Positions 15,434 to 19,109 of a stretch of DNA of 19,109 nt are shown one piece after another. Position 1 is the first letter of the stretch; each line of letters begins with the position of its first letter. The notes beneath the pieces were generated by a model. That model saw only the letters and a list, made by a program, of their open reading frames with translations. It did no database searches and was not told the origin of the DNA. The DNA comes from Chlamydiia bacterium (GTDB lineage Bacteria; Chlamydiota; Chlamydiia; Chlamydiales; JAAZZY01), in assembly GCA_014239035.1 (NCBI GenBank), contig JAAZZY010000003.1, positions 6,802 through 25,910 on the forward strand, in the 5' to 3' direction. A program made the position numbers and the translations under genes.

Positions 15434-16273
15434 ATGGCATCCGTTTCTAAAATAAAATTCTCAGATCCTGCAACTTCCCCTGCTGTACATGATCAACGAA
15501 CTCGCCTTGTTCCAGCGCGTCAGGTTTATATTACATCAGAGTGGGCAACTGGCCCCGTTTTACAATATCTTCTCTCTGGCGACCCTGAGAAAAGAGAGAA
15601 TGCTCTTTTTGAAATAGATGACGAAATTTCTTCCACTAAAGAAGGAGACGTTTTTTTTCTAGATTACCCCAGACCTTACAAACATCATGATATCGAAGAT
15701 ACCTATGAAAGGATTATAGAGCCAAGAACACCTAGTACATCATCTGGCGAGTCACAGCCTTTTCCTACTCAGGTCCACATTTGGACAAAAAAACCCAATT
15801 ATCTCAAAACTTCATTTAAACCCAACCTTTTCTCATTAATTAGTAAACGTGATGAACAGGGTGTGATGGTTCATTTGTTCTATACTCCCCTCTGGGTTTT
15901 TTGCCCGCAGGATGCAGGTTTTGAAGCCGTTAAAATGGCAGTTGAAGAAATTGATGAACAAAACTCGGTATATGTTGCAACAGCCCTAAAGATCTCTAGA
16001 CTCTATGCAACTCCTATTACTTGGACAAAGGTATTACTCGATCCAAATGTTCCTGATGAAGAGCGTGAGTATATCGATATCGATCCTATAGAAGTCAATG
16101 CTGCACTTGATACTGAAACCCTCAAAGCACTCGGAGGACTCTTTGCTTTATCTCAAAGAGAAACTGTAGTTGAGGATTATATCCTTCCAACTCCTCGTGC
16201 AGCTATTCAAAAACCTGCAACTACGACTTTATCAGAAGAATATGAAATAATAGATCTTATTGTCTCCCCTTAA
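15434..16273 (+). CDS. Protein of unknown function with repeated acidic-tyrosine motifs
   Basis: This is a 279-residue protein I do not recognise, with no signal peptide and no membrane segment. Residues 98-112 (P-R-T-P-S-T-S-S-G-E-S-Q-P-F-P) look like a flexible linker between two folded parts. Four tyrosines sit in acidic settings followed by Y-x-x-I/L/P: D-T-Y-E-R-I (Y91), E-R-E-Y-I-D-I (Y213), V-E-D-Y-I-L-P (Y249) and S-E-E-Y-E-I-I (Y270), the last within ten residues of the end. No ribosome-binding site is visible before the ATG at 15434, and an in-frame TAA sits immediately upstream, so this is the first ATG available. It lies 76 bases after the other unknown gene, with a promoter of its own in the gap. 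It may work with that neighbour, given adjacency, strand and a similar acidic tail, but I see no sequence similarity between them. Confidence 0.75.
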   Translation: MASVSKIKFSDPATSPAVHDQRTRLVPARQVYITSEWATGPVLQYLLSGDPEKRENALFEIDDEISSTKEGDVFFLDYPRPYKHHDIEDTYERIIEPRTPSTSSGESQPFPTQVHIWTKKPNYLKTSFKPNLFSLISKRDEQGVMVHLFYTPLWVFCPQDAGFEAVKMAVEEIDEQNSVYVATALKISRLYATPITWTKVLLDPNVPDEEREYIDIDPIEVNAALDTETLKALGGLFALSQRETVVEDYILPTPRAAIQKPATTTLSEEYEIIDLIVSP

Positions 16274-16311
16274 TCTAATGTACAGAATGTAGATCTTGCA
16301 AATTGTCCACC

Positions 16312-17124
16312 TTAGTAATCAAAGTGGCTCCAGGCCTGATCAATTATACGTTCGTTTTTGTTGAGCTGATTAATTTGAACCATCTCTGCATCTGACAAAT
16401 TAAAATTAAAGACATCAAAATTTTCTTCTAGACGCTGAAGATGGGCGGTTTTAGGTAGGGGGCAGATCCCCTTTTGAATATGCCAGCGAAGGGTCACTTG
16501 AACCGGGCTTTTTTCATATTTTGCGGCAATTTCTTTTAGAACAGAATCACCGCCAACTTTTCCTCTAGCAATAGGGCAATAAGCACTTATTTTGATTTTA
16601 TGATGATTACAAAAATCAAGAAGCTCTTCTTGATTTAAGTAAGGATGATATTCTACTTGATTGCATTCTATTTTAAATCCTGCATCTATTGCATCTTTGA
16701 GATGGTGAATAGTAAAGTTACTCACTCCATAGTGTTTGATTTTATTTTTGCTTTTAAGATCTGAAAGAGCCTCTAGGCTCTCCATGATAAGGTCATGGGG
16801 GTGTGGCCAGTGAATTAAAAATAAATCAAGCCCATCTAATTGTAATTGATTTAGGGAACGCTCAAAAGAGCTTAAAACCTGATTATAGCCCATTGAGTCA
16901 TGCCAAACTTTCGAGGTGACAAAAATCTCATCTCTAGGAAAATCTTTTATAACCTGTCCTACTTCTATTTCATTTTGATAAAATGATGCCGCATCAAAAT
17001 TGCGGTAGCCTATTTGAAAGGCCTCCATCAGCATCTTTTTCAAAGGCTCTTCTTGAAGACGATAAGTACCTAGTGCAATAGGAGGCATCTTGAGGTTATC
17101 GCTTAAAGGGTTTGACTCTTCCAT
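16312..17124 (-). CDS. Aldo/keto reductase
   Basis: This is a 270-residue cytosolic NADPH-dependent oxidoreductase of the aldo/keto reductase superfamily, close to the 2,5-diketo-gluconate reductase type in length. The catalytic tetrad is complete: D44 and Y49 in F-D-A-A-S-F-Y, K72 in V-T-S-K-V-W, and H105 in L-I-H-W-P. Further family signatures are G-V-S-N-F at about residue 155, the N-Q-V-E-Y-H-P-Y sequence, and P-L-P-K-T-A with the cofactor-binding R-L-E-E-N-F-D-V-F. The start at 17124 keeps the usual lead into K-M-P-x-x-x-L-G-T. It overlaps the end of the YchJ-like gene by 29 bases. An ATG at 17088 avoids the overlap but would begin right at the first strand. The substrate is not predictable. 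It is probably translated from the same transcript as the genes upstream. Confidence 0.93.
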   Translation of the reverse strand: MEESNPLSDNLKMPPIALGTYRLQEEPLKKMLMEAFQIGYRNFDAASFYQNEIEVGQVIKDFPRDEIFVTSKVWHDSMGYNQVLSSFERSLNQLQLDGLDLFLIHWPHPHDLIMESLEALSDLKSKNKIKHYGVSNFTIHHLKDAIDAGFKIECNQVEYHPYLNQEELLDFCNHHKIKISAYCPIARGKVGGDSVLKEIAAKYEKSPVQVTLRWHIQKGICPLPKTAHLQRLEENFDVFNFNLSDAEMVQINQLNKNERIIDQAWSHFDY

Positions 17125-17506
17125 CTAAATAATACCAATTTGAATTTTCAAAAATAAAGCGTGACCTTTCTTGAAAGGAAATATCTTGTCCCAATTTTTC
17201 CATATAGGCCTTAAAGGTAACATAGCCTTCATTCTCATTGTGGGTATGCTCTAAAATTTCCAACTTTAAGAAAAGGGTCTCTGAACAAGTCTTGTCTAAG
17301 GAAAGCTCCCAATTCAAATGATCTTCTTCATACGCTGGATTTTTCGGATGTGTTGTCTCTATAATGTATATTGGAAGCTTCATCGCATAAGCACTATACC
17401 TAGACTTCATAAGCTCTAGAGGATCTTGAGCTTTTTTTTCTCCAATATGTAGTGGGTAACAACATTGCGTATATAAATGATCTGGATTACAAGGACACTG
17501 CTGCAT
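17096..17506 (-). CDS. ychJ: YchJ/UPF0225-like zinc-binding protein, short form
   Basis: This 136-residue protein resembles YchJ. The N-terminal SEC-C metal-binding motif is C-P-C at residues 4-6 and C-C at 15-16, expected to bind zinc. The following D-P-L-E-L-M-K-S-R-Y-S-A-Y-A and, near the end, E-R-S-R-F-I-F-E-N-S-N-W-Y-Y-L-D-G match the NTF2-like middle domain of YchJ closely. Unlike E. coli YchJ (about 152 residues), it stops right after the middle domain and lacks the second, C-terminal SEC-C motif; none appears beyond the stop in any frame I checked. The molecular role of YchJ is not established. It follows the HAMP-PAS gene by 42 bases and overlaps the aldo/keto reductase gene by 29 bases, so they probably share an mRNA. 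Confidence 0.9.
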   Translation of the reverse strand: MQQCPCNPDHLYTQCCYPLHIGEKKAQDPLELMKSRYSAYAMKLPIYIIETTHPKNPAYEEDHLNWELSLDKTCSETLFLKLEILEHTHNENEGYVTFKAYMEKLGQDISFQERSRFIFENSNWYYLDGRVKPFKR

Positions 17507-17548
17507 AGTTTGATACTCTTAAAAGGATGAGTTTAGCTTAAAAGGAGA

Positions 17549-18361
17549 TTATTTTTTACTAAAAGGATTGAAAGTCTTATTTAAGCGCTCTTTTATCCGC
17601 GTCCTGCGAGTAATTTTTTTTATGATACCAATATACATTTCATGGTCAGATCCTTCCACTCTGCAGATTGAGCATTCCAAGATTTGATCTCTTCCACTTT
17701 TTGTTTTAGAGAACACCCTTTGAACATAAAATGGGGTTTCTTGATCATTTTTTGAAAGGTGGGTAAAGGCGTGAGTAAGATTTAAATTAAAGATGATATC
17801 TGCAATTTGGTGATTTTTTTCCGGAGAGCTAACAAGCCCTGTAATATTTTTGAATCCTTTACTTGAAGAGGTTAATTTACCTTCTTGATTGATAATAAAT
17901 ATACCTTCCATCGATGCGTGTAGGATCGCATCTAAAAGAAGTTTTTTTTCATCAGAGGGCCCTTGAGTTGACTTGCTCTTATTTTTCATGTAGCTTACAG
18001 CTCTTGCCAATTGTCCAATTTCGTCATTGCAATAGTGCTGAAGACTCTCTGATGAATCTTGGTTTTCTAGTTGTTTAATTATTCGTCTCATCGGACGTAG
18101 AACAGACTGTGAGATAATCCAAATAAACAGACATCCAGTCACAACCCCCATAATATCCAAATAAACCAAATATGAGAGCTTAGAAAGGGGGATCTCGAGC
18201 CTAGAGATTTCATAGGATGTTAAAACAACATTTAGGGCTAAAACCAGAATCAGAGATGCAAAGCCAATGTATAATTTTTTACGTATAGTCCAATTTCTAA
18301 ATAAAAATGAGGATGCAGCAATCGCAAGAAAGAATTTTCTTTTAAAAGAAGATTTGGACAT
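17549..18361 (-). CDS. Membrane HAMP-PAS sensor protein without an output domain
   Basis: This is a 270-residue inner-membrane signalling protein. TM1 covers about residues 31-49 and TM2 about 65-86, with only some 15 residues outside between them, too few for a normal ligand-binding domain. A HAMP linker follows (about 87-130), with R-P-M-R-R-I-I-K at its start and the N-D-E-I-G-Q-L-A-R-A-V-S-Y-M second helix typical of HAMP. Residues about 140-250 are a PAS domain (L-L-D-A-I-L-H-A-S-M-E-G-I-F-I-I, then I-T-G-L). The chain then ends in a basic tail, with no histidine kinase, GGDEF, PP2C or methyl-accepting domain. No such domain follows in the 42 bases before the next gene. The start is backed by GAGG six bases upstream. 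It may act through a partner protein, or be the remnant of a longer kinase. Confidence 0.85.
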   Translation of the reverse strand: MSKSSFKRKFFLAIAASSFLFRNWTIRKKLYIGFASLILVLALNVVLTSYEISRLEIPLSKLSYLVYLDIMGVVTGCLFIWIISQSVLRPMRRIIKQLENQDSSESLQHYCNDEIGQLARAVSYMKNKSKSTQGPSDEKKLLLDAILHASMEGIFIINQEGKLTSSSKGFKNITGLVSSPEKNHQIADIIFNLNLTHAFTHLSKNDQETPFYVQRVFSKTKSGRDQILECSICRVEGSDHEMYIGIIKKITRRTRIKERLNKTFNPFSKK

Positions 18362-18450
18362 CGCTTGCCTCGCAACAGATCAACTCACCTTCTCTTGTAA
18401 TAGAAGAGATCTCAAAAAATTCCAATATAAAAAGATGATCTAAAGAATAA

Positions 18451-18475
18451 TGAAGCCGCTAAACTCTGTGCTTCA
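18451..18475 (-). terminator. Possible weak terminator or attenuator hairpin
   Basis: TGAAGC (18451-18456) and GCTTCA (18470-18475) are perfect inverted copies with a 13-base loop that contains the stop codon of the 56-residue ORF. In the minus direction a TTATTCTTT stretch follows. The stem is short, so it could at most reduce read-through into the sensor gene. Confidence 0.3.
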
Positions 18476-18629
18476 GCCTTTTAAATCGAAAATCCGAAAA
18501 CTGAGTATCGTTGGTAGAACCCAGGTATATTTCTGAATGCTGGTGATGATGGGCTAAACTTTTACTATCATCAATCTGCTCTAGACGATTCAGCTGATCC
18601 ATGGTTAGTTTGTTATTAGTAATTTCCAT
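18459..18629 (-). CDS. Small protein of 56 residues, unknown function
   Basis: This is a short ORF from ATG 18629 to TAG 18459, found by reading the minus strand. The product is soluble and polar, with no signal or membrane segment. It begins M-E-I-T-N-N-K-L-T-M-D-Q-L-N-R-L-E-Q, carries a histidine cluster (A-H-H-H-Q-H, about residues 26-31) and ends in a basic stretch (F-K-R-L-K-H-R-V). Two things argue it is a real gene: AAAGGGTGA lies three bases ahead of the ATG (about seven from the AGGG core), and a promoter with both hexamers perfect lies just upstream. It is followed 97 bases later by the HAMP-PAS sensor gene on the same strand, so it may be the first gene of that operon. I know no family for it. 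The histidine cluster could bind metal, but that is a guess. Confidence 0.6.
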   Translation of the reverse strand: MEITNNKLTMDQLNRLEQIDDSKSLAHHHQHSEIYLGSTNDTQFSDFRFKRLKHRV

Positions 18630-18653
18630 TAGTCACCCTTTGTACTCGTCCTT

Positions 18654-18682
18654 ATTATAGAACATAAACCATTAAATGTCAA
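18654..18682 (-). promoter_or_regulatory. Perfect-consensus sigma70 promoter
   Basis: On the minus strand, TTGACA (revcomp of 18677-18682) and TATAAT (revcomp of 18654-18659) are both exact consensus and are separated by exactly 17 bp. Transcription should start near 18647, giving a leader of about 18 bases before the ATG at 18629. It lies eight bases downstream of the MFS gene's stop codon, so it separates that gene from the 56-residue ORF and the sensor. Confidence 0.85.
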
Positions 18683-18689
18683 TTAGAAG

Positions 18690-19109
18690 CTAGTCCTTAA
18701 ACTCTTCCATGCTAGTGGCTCCTTCCTCAACAGACTGTTTATCACTTACTTTAAGTAAGATAGAGAAAATGAGACTTGCCAGCATAATGATGATAAAAAA
18801 GGTCAGCATTGGATGATAGTTTATAACACGCACACCTTTGACTGTTTTTGTGTAAAGATCTGCAATATAACCAGATAACCAAGGAAATAACATGAGCCCC
18901 ATATTTTGGATATAACTGAGTATCCCAAAGGCAGTTCCTTGACACTTTTTCTCTATCACTATAGGGACAGTAGCCCACAGGGCAGTTGCAATTAAGGAAT
19001 AGGCAAGCCCTATAATAAAAATAGAAATCACAGGAACCGGTAAATACATAAAGCAAAATAGAGCAATAATTGCAATGGAAGACCCTGTGACTAGTAAGGT
19101 GGCTCTTTT
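18690..19109 (-). CDS. MFS transporter, C-terminal part, 5' end cut by window edge
   Basis: These are the last 139 residues of a major facilitator superfamily permease. The frame is open to the right edge, so the true start lies outside the window; the ATG at 19049 is internal, because the residues before it (A-T-L-L-V-T-G-S-S-I-A-I-I-A-L-F) form a normal helix. About four helices are visible. The segment T-A-L-W-A-T-V-P-I-V-I-E-K-K, then G-T-A-F-G-I-L-S-Y-I-Q-N-M-G-L and G-Y-I-A-D, resembles the MFSD1-like MFS branch, where W-x-x-V-P and Q-N-x-G-L are conserved. A loop of about 20 residues precedes the final helix and the tail is acidic. The substrate is unknown. MFS membership is firm; the MFSD1-like placement is by eye. 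Confidence 0.85.
   Translation of the reverse strand, partial: KRATLLVTGSSIAIIALFCFMYLPVPVISIFIIGLAYSLIATALWATVPIVIEKKCQGTAFGILSYIQNMGLMLFPWLSGYIADLYTKTVKGVRVINYHPMLTFFIIIMLASLIFSILLKVSDKQSVEEGATSMEEFKD

Noticed and set aside
16274..16311. Bidirectional terminator between the second unknown gene and the aldo/keto reductase
   Set aside because: The 38-base gap holds no stem longer than four pairs and no T-run.
18391..18409. Inverted repeat TCTCTT-7-AAGAGA upstream of the sensor gene
   Set aside because: It is a six-base stem in simple sequence, with no T-run on the relevant side and no promoter element. It is probably chance; not called as a site.
1..19109. tRNA, rRNA, CRISPR array, riboswitch, transposase or phage gene
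   Set aside because: I looked on both strands and saw no cloverleaf, regularly spaced direct repeat, conserved riboswitch core or mobile-element protein. A tRNAscan or Infernal run would settle it.

Overview
The window is about 19 kb of AT-rich DNA from a Gram-negative (double-membrane) bacterium. The evidence for two membranes is a complete tripartite RND efflux system, lipobox lipoproteins, and a very large AsmA/TamB-like envelope protein. No rRNA, tRNA or other phylogenetic marker is present, so the host cannot be named. Low GC, several metabolite and drug transporters, a GadC-like antiporter and two unrecognised proteins with eukaryote-style short motifs would suit a host-associated lineage such as Chlamydiota or Legionellales. 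That is a lean, not an identification.

Layout. (1) 1-1268, minus: an MFS drug-transporter gene of the 14-TM DHA2 type, cut by the left edge. (2) 1334-7311, plus: a divergent cluster with a GadC-like amino-acid antiporter, a DUF192 protein joined to it by a TGATG stop/start overlap, and a 1354-residue AsmA-like protein whose start lies in an inverted repeat. (3) 7424-13168, plus: a compact three-gene efflux operon (TolC/NodT-like outer-membrane lipoprotein, lipidated periplasmic adaptor, RND pump) with overlapping genes. (4) 13165-13785, minus: a secreted DUF1579-like protein whose stop codon shares bases with the pump's stop. (5) 14028-14309, plus: a 70-residue two-TM protein with a strong ribosome-binding site and its own rho-independent terminator. 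(6) 14374-16273, plus: two consecutive proteins of unknown function, the second with a good sigma70-type promoter. (7) 16312-18682, minus: a likely co-directional set. It starts from a promoter with perfect TTGACA/TATAAT hexamers at 17-bp spacing, reads a 56-residue ORF, then a HAMP-PAS membrane sensor with no output domain, then a YchJ-like zinc protein, then an aldo/keto reductase. (8) 18690-19109, minus: the C-terminal end of another MFS transporter, cut by the right edge.

How it fits together. Most genes serve transport and envelope upkeep: three secondary transporters, one RND efflux system and one putative lipid-trafficking protein. The most novel parts are the two unknown proteins at 14374-16273, which end in acidic tails with short linear motifs, and the consensus promoter driving a tiny histidine-containing ORF ahead of an output-less sensor. 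No CRISPR array, transposase, integrase or phage gene was seen.
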